Source: Parvularcula sp. IMCC14364
GTDB lineage: Bacteria > Pseudomonadota > Alphaproteobacteria > Caulobacterales > Parvularculaceae
Reading direction: 5' to 3'
NCBI RefSeq assembly: GCF_030758415.1
Contig: NZ_CP132334.1
Coordinates: 1,364,001-1,428,000, forward strand
DNA: 64,000 bases
Shown piece by piece: positions 42,873 through 51,751 of this stretch. The notes below the pieces were generated by a model. It had not been told where the DNA came from. It ran no database searches and was given only the letters and a program-made list of their open reading frames with translations. Made by a program: the position numbers and the translations under genes. Numbering within the stretch: the first letter of the stretch is position 1; each line of letters opens with the position of its first letter.

Positions 42873-42965
42873 TTTCAACGATTTATGATTCCTTGTGTTT
42901 GCTTAGGACACGGAGGGCCAAAATGTCTTGGAATGAAATCACCCAGTTCCTTTTGGATCAGGCTC
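42846..42965. repeat. MITE-like element with IS5-type ends
   Basis: The arms 42846-42877 and 42934-42965 form a 32-base inverted repeat with one mismatch, beginning GAGCCTGATCCAAAAGG on each side, around 56 unrelated bases. The first ten bases equal the end of the IS5-type remnant at 41.8 kb. The element has no gene. It looks like a non-autonomous derivative moved by an IS5-type transposase. No target duplication is evident. Confidence 0.65.
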
Positions 42966-42976
42966 TAACGGCGATT

Positions 42977-43819
42977 TTATGTCTGGATAGTTTTGAGCTG
43001 ACCATAACTGTCAACAATAGACAGGCTTCGCTCGAAAATTTTCAACGCAGAAAGCTTACCTGATTGGTAAACCCCTGTATCCAGGGCAATCCTGTTGCCA
43101 TAATGTTTGGCTTCTTCGACAACGGTATGGCCGTGTACGATAACAGCGCCATGATCGCCCTTGAAGTCCAGGAATTCTGAGCGAATCCAGCGCAGGTCGT
43201 GCGTTTTTTGTGCTTGCAATGCAGTCAACGGTCTTATCCCTGCATGAACACAGACAAAGTCACCAAATGCCCATATGTCTCTGAAAGATTTCAGAAAATC
43301 TATATGCGCGGGATCGACTTTAGCCCTCAATTGGTCAAATATTGTTTGTGGTTCGGCATAGACAGCCCCCAAATTCGTCACGCCATAACTTCTGGCACAG
43401 GCGTCTCCGCCAAAAGAAAACCAAGGCTCTAGCAAATCGGTGCGCCCCCCTAATATTTTCAAGAATACTTCCTCATGATTTCCCATGAGGAAAACGGGTT
43501 GGAACAGTGCTTGGGAATAAGTCCTGAGAAATTCTACGACTTCCCGGGATTGGGGGCCTCGATCGATGAGGTCGCCTAAAAATACAAGCTTGGCAGGATG
43601 CGAAGGATCTCCTGCAAAATCTTTTTCGATAACGCCGAGAAGCTGCGTCAATTCCTTTAAACAGCCATGTACGTCACCGATAATATAGGCGGTTTCAGAT
43701 TTAGGGCCGGAAGATACCTTGTGAATTGTATTTTGGGGACGCCCAGGCAATATGGGCTTACGAGAGAACAAACTTTTTAGAAATCGGCTCATATTCTCAG
43801 TGCCGTGGTTTTGCTCCAA
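42977..43819 (-). CDS. Serine/threonine metallophosphatase (PPP family)
   Basis: This 280-residue phosphoesterase has the full PPP motif series: YIIGDVHGCLKEL near 46, FLGDLIDRGPQSREVV near 80, LMGNHEEVFLKI near 111 and VIVHGHTVVEEAKHYG near 227. All metal ligands are present. It resembles bacterial phosphatases of the PrpA/ApaH-like group. In polysaccharide loci such enzymes may act on phosphoproteins or on pathway phosphate esters; the substrate is unknown. The ATG at 43792 (MSRFLK) is an alternative start. A MITE-like repeat ends 12 bases beyond its stop. Confidence 0.88.
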   Translation of the reverse strand: MEQNHGTENMSRFLKSLFSRKPILPGRPQNTIHKVSSGPKSETAYIIGDVHGCLKELTQLLGVIEKDFAGDPSHPAKLVFLGDLIDRGPQSREVVEFLRTYSQALFQPVFLMGNHEEVFLKILGGRTDLLEPWFSFGGDACARSYGVTNLGAVYAEPQTIFDQLRAKVDPAHIDFLKSFRDIWAFGDFVCVHAGIRPLTALQAQKTHDLRWIRSEFLDFKGDHGAVIVHGHTVVEEAKHYGNRIALDTGVYQSGKLSALKIFERSLSIVDSYGQLKTIQT

Positions 43820-43875
43820 AGACTTTTCACTCTCTTATTCTAAAAGCAAGCGATAGCACGGCACAACAAAGTATA

Positions 43876-44808
43876 TCAAATTGACACTTTTGCGGCGGGG
43901 CTCATCTGTAAGGGCACCTTGAACCAGTTTTCGAGCGAGCGACCATATTGGCGCGACACCCATTGATACGGCGTTTCGTTCCAGGGGGTGAGGGTCTGAT
44001 TGAGATTATCCAGGACATAATCACCTTCTGGCAGTGCGATAACCAGCACAGAATGTAGTCCTGCCGTCCGCGAGAGCGCAGTAGCCAAATACATGGCATT
44101 GGTCGGGACACCCGCCTCGAGCAGCTTTTGGCGTTTTTCCAAAGCATAATCTTCGCAGTCACCAAAACGACTAGCGCCGGTCGATAAGGGCAGGGCCCAT
44201 TTCTCCTGGACGCCGTAATTATCCATGTCAGTCCTTGGGCGCAGAGAGCGATTTATCGACCGATTGATGTCTATAACTATTTGTACGTCACCCCGAAATA
44301 CGTCTCGATCAGATTCCACCCTTTTTAATTTGGCCCTTGCTTTTGAGGGATTGATAACAGGTGGCCATGCAGAACCGGCGATATTGATCGGCAAGTTTTG
44401 AGGTGTCAAAAAATTCACCTTTAGCCCGGAGTTTTTGAGCAAATTCTTGTCCCAAGAGACTGCACTTTCATCGTCACCAAGTGACGAATTGCTAAATTCT
44501 TCAATGGCGCCAGTATATCCGATATCCAGTAGCGGGCGGGCACCCGCAAAGTTTTCGAGCGCAGGATTTGTTTTCTCTTTCGCGAGGTTACGATCACGGT
44601 CCATTCTGGCACAGATATGCTGTTCAAACTTGCAAAACTCCTGCAGCCCGGCGGGTACTATAGTCTTTATACCAACTGGCATTGGTTGCGAGGGGGCTAG
44701 AGGGCTACTTGGCTGCAGCGAAGTGGCACAGCCTGGAGCCAAAAACAAAATAACCAATAGCCCAAATACTGCAGGTGAGCCAAACCTGGAAAAACTAAAC
44801 TTAAACAC
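43876..44808 (-). CDS. Transglutaminase-like cysteine protease (BTLCP), lipoprotein
   Basis: This 310-residue protein has a signal with lipobox (VILFLAPGCATS). The family core has the catalytic Cys in SRFGDCEDYALEKRQKLLEA, His in AGLHSVLVIALPEG and Asp in DYVLDNLNQTLTPW. BTLCP proteins include LapG, which cleaves a surface adhesin under cyclic-di-GMP control. No LapA-like adhesin or LapD is seen here, so the substrate is open; a role in surface maturation fits the neighbourhood. A leftward gap of 56 bases separates it from the phosphatase gene. Confidence 0.85.
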   Translation of the reverse strand: MFKFSFSRFGSPAVFGLLVILFLAPGCATSLQPSSPLAPSQPMPVGIKTIVPAGLQEFCKFEQHICARMDRDRNLAKEKTNPALENFAGARPLLDIGYTGAIEEFSNSSLGDDESAVSWDKNLLKNSGLKVNFLTPQNLPINIAGSAWPPVINPSKARAKLKRVESDRDVFRGDVQIVIDINRSINRSLRPRTDMDNYGVQEKWALPLSTGASRFGDCEDYALEKRQKLLEAGVPTNAMYLATALSRTAGLHSVLVIALPEGDYVLDNLNQTLTPWNETPYQWVSRQYGRSLENWFKVPLQMSPAAKVSI

Positions 44809-45466
44809 GACACCACACCGATAAATTGAATAAGCTCAATCTATCGCAGAAAGGTTATAAAACGGTTCGTGTGCGGTGCACTATGGTTAATGTGGGGTAG
44901 CTTTGTCAGGGCAAATTTTAGATACCAGCGAGGGCGTTGCCGCCAGGATGGGTGCCGCGCTGGTTTACCTTTCCGGCCCGCCAGTATTTGCCCGAACGCG
45001 CCTTGGCACTGGCAGGTCGCCGCAGCAGGATATCCGACATAACGGAGTAAGCACATTGCTGACTATCGGGCCTTTGCGCTGGAAGGTCCGGCAGAAGGTG
45101 TGCGCGATGGGCGATTATGGATGGTGCACCGAACAGTCAGGTCCTGATCTCTTTTGACAAGTCCGGCGCTTGCGCTTTCCCATCTCGGTTTGATGGAAAC
45201 GGACCAGACCATCCAGGCCAGAAATACCCATAGGACCTGCCACGGGCTGGCATCAGGCAAAACCGGCAATCTCAAAAATTTTCCCCGTCCGCCTGTCGGC
45301 AGGACTTCCTCGCGCACCAAAATTTGTGAGACTGCCGGTCCTTCACTGGCGTTCCGGCCTCTGAGTTTTTTGCGGATGTGAGGTTTGCCATGCTGCCAGC
45401 CCGTGGCGGCGGTCCGGTGTCAGGCCGGGAGATGGTCTTCCGGCTCCATCAAAAGGAGATAAAAAG
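44809..45466. other. Gap at the left edge of the conjugation module
   Basis: No gene is supported. One plus-strand stretch (about 45058-45150) reads DYRAFALEGPAEGVRDGRLW, then MVHRTVRS before a stop and looks like a gene fragment, and a leftward stretch near 45030 reads MSDILLRRPASAKARSGKYW before stops. I could not assign either. Base composition rises in GC from about 44.9 kb, which may mark the element border. Confidence 0.35.
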
Positions 45467-45799
45467 ATGGCACAAGCACTCGGATATGTAAAATCACAGG
45501 AAACCGGCGGTTTTGAAGGCACGCTTGCCATGCTGACCCTCAAAACACGGATCAGTATCGTGCCCAACCAGACCAAAGCCACCGAGCGGCAACCCGACTT
45601 CCGAATTTACGCAGGGACCGGGGCTGGCGAAATCGGCGGTGGCTGGAAGCGCACGGGCAAAAATTCGGGCCGGGAATATATATCCCTGACCTTTGCCCAT
45701 CCGGCCCTTGGTCCGTCAAAACTCTATGCAAATCTCGCCCCGGCTTCCGGTCAGGATGAGGAAGAGGTACTGGCAATCTTGTGGAATCCGCAGGATTGA
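45467..45799 (+). CDS. DUF736 protein
   Basis: This 110-residue protein belongs to DUF736, small beta-rich proteins of unknown function found on plasmids and integrative elements of alphaproteobacteria. It reads MAQALGYVKSQETGGFEGTL, with the core RQPDFRIYAGTGAGEIGGGW and NSGREYISLTF. GGAG precedes the ATG at good spacing. A second, divergent member lies at 60.66 kb, so two copies flank the transfer genes. A strong hairpin follows the stop. Confidence 0.88.
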   Translation: MAQALGYVKSQETGGFEGTLAMLTLKTRISIVPNQTKATERQPDFRIYAGTGAGEIGGGWKRTGKNSGREYISLTFAHPALGPSKLYANLAPASGQDEEEVLAILWNPQD

Positions 45800-45817
45800 G
45801 CGTCATCCCCTTTTTAG

Positions 45818-45847
45818 TACCCCGCCTCATTTTGAGGCGGGGTATTT
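45818..45847. terminator. Terminator-like hairpin between convergent genes
   Basis: TACCCCGCCTCA and TGAGGCGGGGTA form a perfect twelve-pair stem with a TTT loop. T-rich bases follow on the plus strand. It stands between the rightward DUF736 gene and the leftward XRE gene, whose stop it touches, so it may serve both. Confidence 0.75.
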
Positions 45848-46358
45848 ATGAGTTTATTATTTCATCATACTTATTATTTTTTCGACGACGGGGGGACAAT
45901 CTTGCGTCAAACAAAGCGAGTATGAGGCTGGAGGCCACATGAAAATCCTCATCTTCCAAATCAGATATCGTCTCGCCATAGATATGATAACTACTGGTCA
46001 AAATCGTTTCAAAGAAACGTCCGGGGTCGAGTGCCAGGATACAACGCCACCATACGGGGTCATTTTTCAGTTCGCACAAGGCGAGCGTCACAGGATGAAA
46101 ACCATATAATCTGCAAAACAGCGTCGCCAGTTCAACTGTCATTCTGGACTGGCCCGTCTCATATCGTGATATTTGAGATACACCGAAATGACGGACGTTT
46201 TGTAATTGTAGCAAAGTTGATACGTCAGATTGCGCGATGCCCCGGGTCTGACGCATCAGCCTGATGATCTCTCCAGAATGAGAATTATCTCTGGTGATTT
46301 TGGTCGATGGAGCTTTCATTGGTGCCGGTTGTCCTAAGGATATGAACTGACATGTCAT
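45846..46358 (-). CDS. XRE-family transcriptional regulator of the transfer module
   Basis: This 170-residue protein has an XRE HTH: IIRLMRQTRGIAQSDVSTLL, then FGVSQISRYETGQSRMTVEL. An about 75-residue C-terminal part of unknown type follows (PVWWRCILALDPGRFFETIL). The ATG at 46319 is an alternative start. It is divergent from the AlpA-like gene at 46.7 kb, and the shared gap holds two dyads. It is a good candidate for the repressor that keeps transfer genes silent, as such regulators do in integrative elements. Confidence 0.75.
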   Translation of the reverse strand: MTCQFISLGQPAPMKAPSTKITRDNSHSGEIIRLMRQTRGIAQSDVSTLLQLQNVRHFGVSQISRYETGQSRMTVELATLFCRLYGFHPVTLALCELKNDPVWWRCILALDPGRFFETILTSSYHIYGETISDLEDEDFHVASSLILALFDARLSPRRRKNNKYDEIINS

Positions 46359-46714
46359 TGCTTCTCATTTAACCATCACGAGATAATTCCCTTGATTTTG
46401 CCGAAAAACCTGCCAAACAGGATCAAAATCTATACTCAACTACCTCGATATAATCGGTTTTTTGATTAAAAATATTTGTATTATATGCAAATACTGGGCC
46501 ATTTCGATTTCAGGCAAGGCTTAGGATAATCACTCTCATTCCGCAGCCACATCATCGAATGGCTCAAATCAGGCGATTCAGCCGGTTGCATATTTTGCAA
46601 GTATTCAACATACAGCATAGATAATCTCAGACATGTAACATTGATTTTTTACGGTCAAATGCCGCAACATGCGGGTGCTCCCCATAGTTAAGGAGCTCAT
46701 TGTCTGAGTAAAAT
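46359..46714. promoter_or_regulatory. Divergent control region with two dyads
   Basis: This AT-rich gap has no gene. It contains TATTTG-N9-CAAATA (46473-46493) and the perfect dyad TTGCA-TATTT-TGCAA (46586-46600). Both share TTGCA/TGCAA-type half-sites. They lie between the XRE regulator and the rightward transfer genes, so they are likely operators for the XRE protein or the AlpA-like protein. Confidence 0.5.
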
Positions 46715-46945
46715 ATGCCGGAGAAAAGTGATCATCATAGCAGATTTCCTGCCAGTCCGTATCTGCTCGTTCAGGAAGCGGCAGACTATCTGCGATTATC
46801 CGTGACCACAATGAAACGTATGCGCATAGATGGTACAGGGCCAATCTATCGAAAGCATATGGGGCACGTTGTGTATCACATTAATGACCTGGAGAAATGG
46901 TCTGAAGGTCATATGTACACATCAACTGGCGGAGCCGGTATATGA
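46715..46945 (+). CDS. AlpA/excisionase-type HTH protein
   Basis: This 76-residue protein has the HTH_17 pattern SPYLLVQEAADYLRLSVTTM, then MRIDGTGPIYRKHMGHVVYH and INDLEKWSE. Such proteins bind DNA as excisionases or as activators of integrative-element genes. Its stop overlaps the traF start as ATGA, so it is expressed with the transfer protease. A similar small protein lies at 61.0 kb. No ribosome site is at good distance; AAGGAG lies about 19 bases upstream. Confidence 0.8.
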   Translation: MPEKSDHHSRFPASPYLLVQEAADYLRLSVTTMKRMRIDGTGPIYRKHMGHVVYHINDLEKWSEGHMYTSTGGAGI

Positions 46946-47448
46946 AGAAAAGATGCGCGATACTATCCTCATCTTGCCTTGTTATCGTGGCTTTGTGTGC
47001 CGTTCAGGTCTCGCATATCCCACCGATGTTCATCTGGAATCATACAAAAAGTATAGAGCGCGGGCTCTATATCTATGCCGGATATCGGGTGCAAAGAGGT
47101 GTGATCGTTGCCGTTTCCGTCCCCCCGGAACATCGTAAACAACTCAGTGAAGGGGGATTTTTGCCGGAAAATGTCCCCTTGATGAAATATGTTGCAGCCG
47201 TTTCGGGGGATCAAACTTGCAGACTTAAAGAGGAAATCTTTATCCGAACAGACCCTGCCGCTATCGCGCTGTCAATGGATTCAATGGGGCGTCAGTTACC
47301 TGTTTGGCAGGGGTGCCAGCTTCTTGATAGAGACGAAATCTTTCTATTAGGAGCGCATCCACACTCATTCGACAGTCGGTATTTTGGCTCTGTGCATATG
47401 GATTCTGTGATCGGAACTTATCGATTGATGTGGAGAGCCAGGTCATGA
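46942..47448 (+). CDS. traF: TraF-type S26 peptidase for conjugation
   Basis: This 168-residue protein has an N-terminal membrane segment (ILSSSCLVIVALCAVQV). The S26 core follows with the Ser nucleophile in FIWNHTKSIERGLYIY (Ser near 37) and the general-base Lys in LMKYVAAVSGD (Lys near 82). The C-terminal box is HSFDSRYFGSVHMDSVIG. In RP4, TraF processes and cyclises the TrbC pilin. Here TrbC is encoded at 52.7 kb, so the same role is expected. Residue positions match RP4 TraF well. Confidence 0.87.
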   Translation: MKKRCAILSSSCLVIVALCAVQVSHIPPMFIWNHTKSIERGLYIYAGYRVQRGVIVAVSVPPEHRKQLSEGGFLPENVPLMKYVAAVSGDQTCRLKEEIFIRTDPAAIALSMDSMGRQLPVWQGCQLLDRDEIFLLGAHPHSFDSRYFGSVHMDSVIGTYRLMWRARS

Positions 47449-47504
47449 TCGACTTTTCAAAATCGAAAACATCACTCCCAAATATGAAGCAGACCGAAGG
47501 GCAA

Positions 47505-47600
47505 GATAAAAGCTACGGCGTCGTTGACGCCGTAATGTCCTGTCTGCACGTCTTTTTTTCGACGTCATTCACTAAAGGATGACGTCGTGTTTGAGATAAC
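47505..47600. other. Candidate transfer origin (oriT)
   Basis: The gap between traF and the relaxase gene holds two strong dyads: TACGGCGTC-GTT-GACGCCGTA (47514-47534) and CGACGTCAT-N10-ATGACGTCG (47560-47587), joined by a short segment with a T7 run. Transfer origins commonly lie next to the relaxase gene and contain inverted repeats beside the nick site. The first hairpin could instead be a terminator, but the T run is 17 bases away. No nick sequence can be named. Confidence 0.45.
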
Positions 47601-47639
47601 CCATTTAACCCCTTCAATAAAGTTGGGGCCGTACTGATC

Positions 47640-49172
47640 ATGGCCGGTGATGAATTCACGCCGCGGTCCGGCAGGATCAGACAAGCTGGGTCGAGACCGG
47701 CGCGGCGCTTTACAAAATTACTTCTGGCAAGAGTGGAGCGAGGGGGCGGATCCCGGCGATTGCGGCGCAGGGGGAAGCAATTTACCGGGGCGCGAACAGG
47801 CCGCGGTTTTGGTGCACGTCACAAGGGTAGCGGTCTCGATCGTCGGCGCGTCATAGTCAAAATCCGTCTGGTAACTTTCGGAAAAGGGATAACCCGGTTG
47901 TCATCGATCTCCGCCGCACGGGCGCATCTTTCCTATCTGCGACGTGAAAGCGCTGTCGAACATCCCAAAGAAGTGGAACTTGATGTTGGGTCCGAGGTAA
48001 GTTCCAGTGAGGCGCCTTTCGAGGATCGCGGGAAGTTTTACAATGGTGACGATGACAAACTGAACGGGCAGGCGTTCCTGGAGAAAAGCGCGGATGACAG
48101 ACATCAATTTCGGATCATCGTTTCTCCCGAGGACGGCGGCGAACTTAAATCGCTCAAGGACTACACAAGGGGTCTCATGCGGGCGGTGGAGCAGGATCTT
48201 GATACAAGACTCGACTGGATAGCCGTCAATCATTTCAATACCGGCCATCCGCACACCCATATTGTTCTGCGTGGCAAAGACGACCGGGGGAAGGATCTGA
48301 TCATTGCCCGGGATTATATCCGGAATGGATTCCGGCAACAAGCAGAGCAGGTTCTGACTCTTGAACTTGGGCCCCGACCAACGAGGCAAATTGCGGCAGG
48401 CCTCAAAGCAGAAATCAGCCAGGAACGCCTGACCAGTCTCGATCGTGATCTGCTGGGACTAAGTATTGCTGGAGAGGTGATTTTACCCGAGGCGCGGTCC
48501 GCCTATGACAGATTCCGGGCACATTTACGGATCGCCCGATTGCAGCAGTTGCAAAAGATGGGGCTGGCACGCTCCCTTGGGCAGAAGAAATGGCGCTTGT
48601 CGGAAGGGTTGCGGGACACCCTGACTAAGATGGGCGAGCGCGGCGACATCATCCGCACCATGCAACGCGCATATTCTGCGCAAGTCAACCGACATATTTT
48701 TGCCCCGTTCGATCCCGCACAGCGGCCCGTCAGCGGAAAACTTCTGGCAGCTGGTTTGCGCGATGACGGTGGTGATGGAAAATATCTGATCCTGGAAGGA
48801 GATGACGGACGACACTGGTATGCGGTGGTGCCGGTTGATCAACCCTTGCCTGTCCGAGGCGGTAAGGTAGAGCTGTCTGCAAAGACTGGAAGCCCGAAAC
48901 CAAGTGACCTGACCATAGATCGGATCGCGCGTCGCTACGGTGGTATCTATTCCGCTTCAAACCATGTGAATGCAGATGGGCCTCAGTCCGATGCATTTCT
49001 GTTGGCCCACAAACGGCGCCTTGAAGCCCTGCGCCGCAAAAACATCGTTTCGAGAAAATCCGACGGCAGCTGGACTATCCCGGGTGATTATTTGCGACGC
49101 GTAGCGCGGCTGGAAGGGAAGGGCATCTCCGTGAATATTCCGGGACGAACGCTTCCCTTACCACCACGCTAA
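47640..49172 (+). CDS. Relaxase (MobP-like, VirD2/DUF3363 type)
   Basis: This 510-residue protein starts with an Arg-rich segment (RGGGSRRLRRRGKQFTGART), typical of this relaxase group. The relaxase domain follows: AARAHLSYLRRESAVEHP with the likely nucleophilic Tyr near 98, then HQFRIIVSPEDGGELKSLKD. The metal-binding His triad is in NHFNTGHPHTHIVLRGKDD near 198-216. The C-terminal DUF3363-like part runs to LEGKGISVNIPGRTLPLPPR. It nicks at oriT and pilots the strand into the recipient through TraG and the Trb channel. It is somewhat shorter than the 580-660 residues I expect for relatives. Confidence 0.88.
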   Translation: MAGDEFTPRSGRIRQAGSRPARRFTKLLLARVERGGGSRRLRRRGKQFTGARTGRGFGARHKGSGLDRRRVIVKIRLVTFGKGITRLSSISAARAHLSYLRRESAVEHPKEVELDVGSEVSSSEAPFEDRGKFYNGDDDKLNGQAFLEKSADDRHQFRIIVSPEDGGELKSLKDYTRGLMRAVEQDLDTRLDWIAVNHFNTGHPHTHIVLRGKDDRGKDLIIARDYIRNGFRQQAEQVLTLELGPRPTRQIAAGLKAEISQERLTSLDRDLLGLSIAGEVILPEARSAYDRFRAHLRIARLQQLQKMGLARSLGQKKWRLSEGLRDTLTKMGERGDIIRTMQRAYSAQVNRHIFAPFDPAQRPVSGKLLAAGLRDDGGDGKYLILEGDDGRHWYAVVPVDQPLPVRGGKVELSAKTGSPKPSDLTIDRIARRYGGIYSASNHVNADGPQSDAFLLAHKRRLEALRRKNIVSRKSDGSWTIPGDYLRRVARLEGKGISVNIPGRTLPLPPR

Positions 49173-49359
49173 GTGAACCAGTCAGAGCCCCGCGGGGGGG
49201 CACAAAAGGGTCCAGAGGGGGTCTGCCAGGTTCTTTGAGGGTCCATGGAGAGCAGGCGGGACCAGAAAGGGTCAGAAAAGACCCTAGTCAACTTCGAACT
49301 TCCTGAACAATCATGCGTGCAGAAATGCAGACCATGCGTTAGACAGGAGGCAGACGATC

Positions 49360-51276
49360 ATGACACCAACCAAAATCCTCTTTGGTCAATTAACGATCTC
49401 AGGATTTCTGGCCTTTGTCATGATCTGGGTCGCCACACAATGGACTGCCGATCAATTTGGGTATTCTAGCCAGTTAGGGGCCCCCTGGTTCTATTTCAAT
49501 CAGTCACCGTTCTATCGGCCCTTCGACCTGTTTGTCTGGTGGCTAAGCTTTGAAAGCGCTGCGCCCATCGTCTTTCTCACAGCGGGCGTTATTGCAGCAT
49601 CGGGTGGATTGATGGGTATTGCCGCCGCAATAGCGGGGTCAGTCTTGCGGGCACGTCAGCCCCGGCAGGTTACGACTTACGGATCGGCTGATTGGGCGAG
49701 TGACCGCGATATTCGCCAGTCAGGCTTGTTAGGGTCCACCGGCGTGATACTTGGCAAGTGGCAAAACCATTATCTGCGTCATGAAGGGCAGGAACATGTG
49801 CTGGCCTTTGCGCCCACCCGTTCCGGGAAAGGGGTTGGATTGGTGATCCCGACGCTTCTTTCCTGGACCGGCAGTACGATTGTTCACGACATCAAGGGGG
49901 AAAACTGGGACGTCACAGCGGGGTGGCGATCAAAATTCTCCCGTTGTTTGCGTTTTGACCCCGCTGATCCGGTTTCTGCAAAATTCAATCCGCTCCTGGA
50001 AATCCGTAAAGGCATCCATGAACTGCAGGACACACAGAACATTGTGGATATGCTGATTGACCCGCAAGGGTCGAAAGAAGACCGCAATCATTGGGACAAA
50101 ACCGCCGCTGATCTATTGACAGCTTCCATCCTGCACGTTCTTTATGCGGAATCCGACAAGACGTTGCGCGGTGTTGCGAAATTCTTGTCGGACCCGAGCC
50201 GCACCGCAGAGGAGATGCTGGAGGTCATGCGTATCTCGGTGCATTCGGGAGGTCGTCCACACCTTGTCATTGCTCAGGCTGCACGGCAGGCCCAGAACAT
50301 GTCGCCTAATGAATTCTCCGGCGTCCTGTCGACGGCATTGTCCTGTTTAAGTCTTTATCGCGATCCGATCATCGGGGAGGTGACGTCGGAATCTGATTTC
50401 CGGATTGCGGACCTGATCTCTACCGAACATCCGGTATCTTTGTATCTGGTCGTCTCCCCAGCTGATTTGTCACGGACCCGCCCCTTGATCCGATTGATGG
50501 TCAATCAGATGTTGCGGCGCTTAACGGAATGTCACGCGGCAGAACGGTCTCATCATCTCCTCTTGATGCTGGACGAGTTTCCGGCATTGGGTCGTCTTGA
50601 TTTCTTTGAGGCGGCGCTCAGTTTTATCGGAGGGTATGGCATCAAGGCCTTTCTTGTTGCACAGTCTCTCACGCAGATCGAAAAAGCCTATGGTAGCCAG
50701 AACGCGATCGTTGATAACTGCCATATACGGATCACCTTTGCGGCGAACAATGAACAAACCGCAAAACGTATTTCCGATGCCCTGGGAACGACGACTGAGC
50801 AACGCCACCAGCGCAATTTTGCCGGCCACCGGTTAGCCCCCTGGCTCAGCCATATGATGGTTTCGTCCCAGGAAACCCAGCGTCATCTGTTGACCCCGGG
50901 CGAGATCATGCAATTGCCTGCGGATGATGCGGTTATTCTGCTGGGTGGGCAGAAGCCGATCCGTGCGAAGAAACTGAAGTTTTTTGACGATCGCAATTTT
51001 ATTGGCCGGCAATTTCCGCCACCTGTTACTGCTGTTTCCCTTGGAAACGAACAGGCAAAACGATCCGACTGGGCTACGGCAAAATCGCATACTGCTCCAA
51101 AACAACGGCAACCAGAGTTGGAGCTGATACCGCAGGAGCCCTGTCACCCGTCGCAATCGTCCGAGGCAGTTCAGCAACACGAGCCAGAGGGCGACGAAAG
51201 AAATGTTGAGAGATTCAGATTTCTAAGCCGGGTCGATGAAGAGTTGCTGCCAGATCTGGGAGGCAGTCTTGACTGA
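49360..51276 (+). CDS. traG: Type IV coupling protein (TraG/VirD4)
   Basis: This 638-residue inner-membrane ATPase has two N-terminal membrane segments (LFGQLTISGFLAFVMIWVAT and APIVFLTAGVIAASGGLMGI). The soluble domain has Walker A LAFAPTRSGKGVGLVIPTLL near 150 and Walker B LLLMLDEFPALGRLDFFE near 400. TAKRISDALGTTTEQRHQR is the usual later helix. It links the relaxase-DNA complex to the transfer channel. AGGAGG precedes the ATG. Its end overlaps the next gene. Confidence 0.92.
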   Translation: MTPTKILFGQLTISGFLAFVMIWVATQWTADQFGYSSQLGAPWFYFNQSPFYRPFDLFVWWLSFESAAPIVFLTAGVIAASGGLMGIAAAIAGSVLRARQPRQVTTYGSADWASDRDIRQSGLLGSTGVILGKWQNHYLRHEGQEHVLAFAPTRSGKGVGLVIPTLLSWTGSTIVHDIKGENWDVTAGWRSKFSRCLRFDPADPVSAKFNPLLEIRKGIHELQDTQNIVDMLIDPQGSKEDRNHWDKTAADLLTASILHVLYAESDKTLRGVAKFLSDPSRTAEEMLEVMRISVHSGGRPHLVIAQAARQAQNMSPNEFSGVLSTALSCLSLYRDPIIGEVTSESDFRIADLISTEHPVSLYLVVSPADLSRTRPLIRLMVNQMLRRLTECHAAERSHHLLLMLDEFPALGRLDFFEAALSFIGGYGIKAFLVAQSLTQIEKAYGSQNAIVDNCHIRITFAANNEQTAKRISDALGTTTEQRHQRNFAGHRLAPWLSHMMVSSQETQRHLLTPGEIMQLPADDAVILLGGQKPIRAKKLKFFDDRNFIGRQFPPPVTAVSLGNEQAKRSDWATAKSHTAPKQRQPELELIPQEPCHPSQSSEAVQQHEPEGDERNVERFRFLSRVDEELLPDLGGSLD

Positions 51277-51751
51277 ACGGCCTCATAAATCCCGCTTCAC
51301 ATTACGGTTGACTGACAAGACGGCAACGCTTCTCGATCATGCAGCAGGCGTACAATATGGTTCTCGCTCTGATATTGCAGACAAGGCGATCCGGCTTTAT
51401 CTGCAACCGGATGGTAGCGACCGATTGTCAATTATGGAGCGGCGGCTGGACGCGATCAACAAGACAAGCCGCCGCCTCGCGGACGACCAGCTGGTGGCAA
51501 CTGAAACGCTGGGACTTTTCATCCAGTTTTTCATGACGATAACCCCGTCAATGCCGCGACATGATCAGGATGCCGCCAAAGCCATCGGGCTGAAACGCTA
51601 CGATCATTTCTTAAGTGAGCTCGCCAAGCGTTTGCGCAGTGATGTTTCTTTAGCGGACCTGGTGTTCGAGCAGGAGGAGGCGATGACGGACCTTCTTGCG
51701 GGTCTGGATTTCGGGTCAGAACCTCAAAACAGAGAGACGGTGCCGGTATGA
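51269..51751 (+). CDS. CopG-like ribbon-helix-helix protein of the trb operon
   Basis: The protein (about 160 residues from the TTG at 51269) reads LTERPHKSRFTLRLTDKTAT, a ribbon-helix-helix start, then DIADKAIRLYLQPDG and a helical tail with LVATETLGLFIQFFMTITPS. A longer frame from the ATG at 51236 lies within traG. Genes of this type lie between traG and trbB in many alphaproteobacterial elements and probably regulate transfer. The stop overlaps trbB by four bases. Confidence 0.72.
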   Translation: MTERPHKSRFTLRLTDKTATLLDHAAGVQYGSRSDIADKAIRLYLQPDGSDRLSIMERRLDAINKTSRRLADDQLVATETLGLFIQFFMTITPSMPRHDQDAAKAIGLKRYDHFLSELAKRLRSDVSLADLVFEQEEAMTDLLAGLDFGSEPQNRETVPV

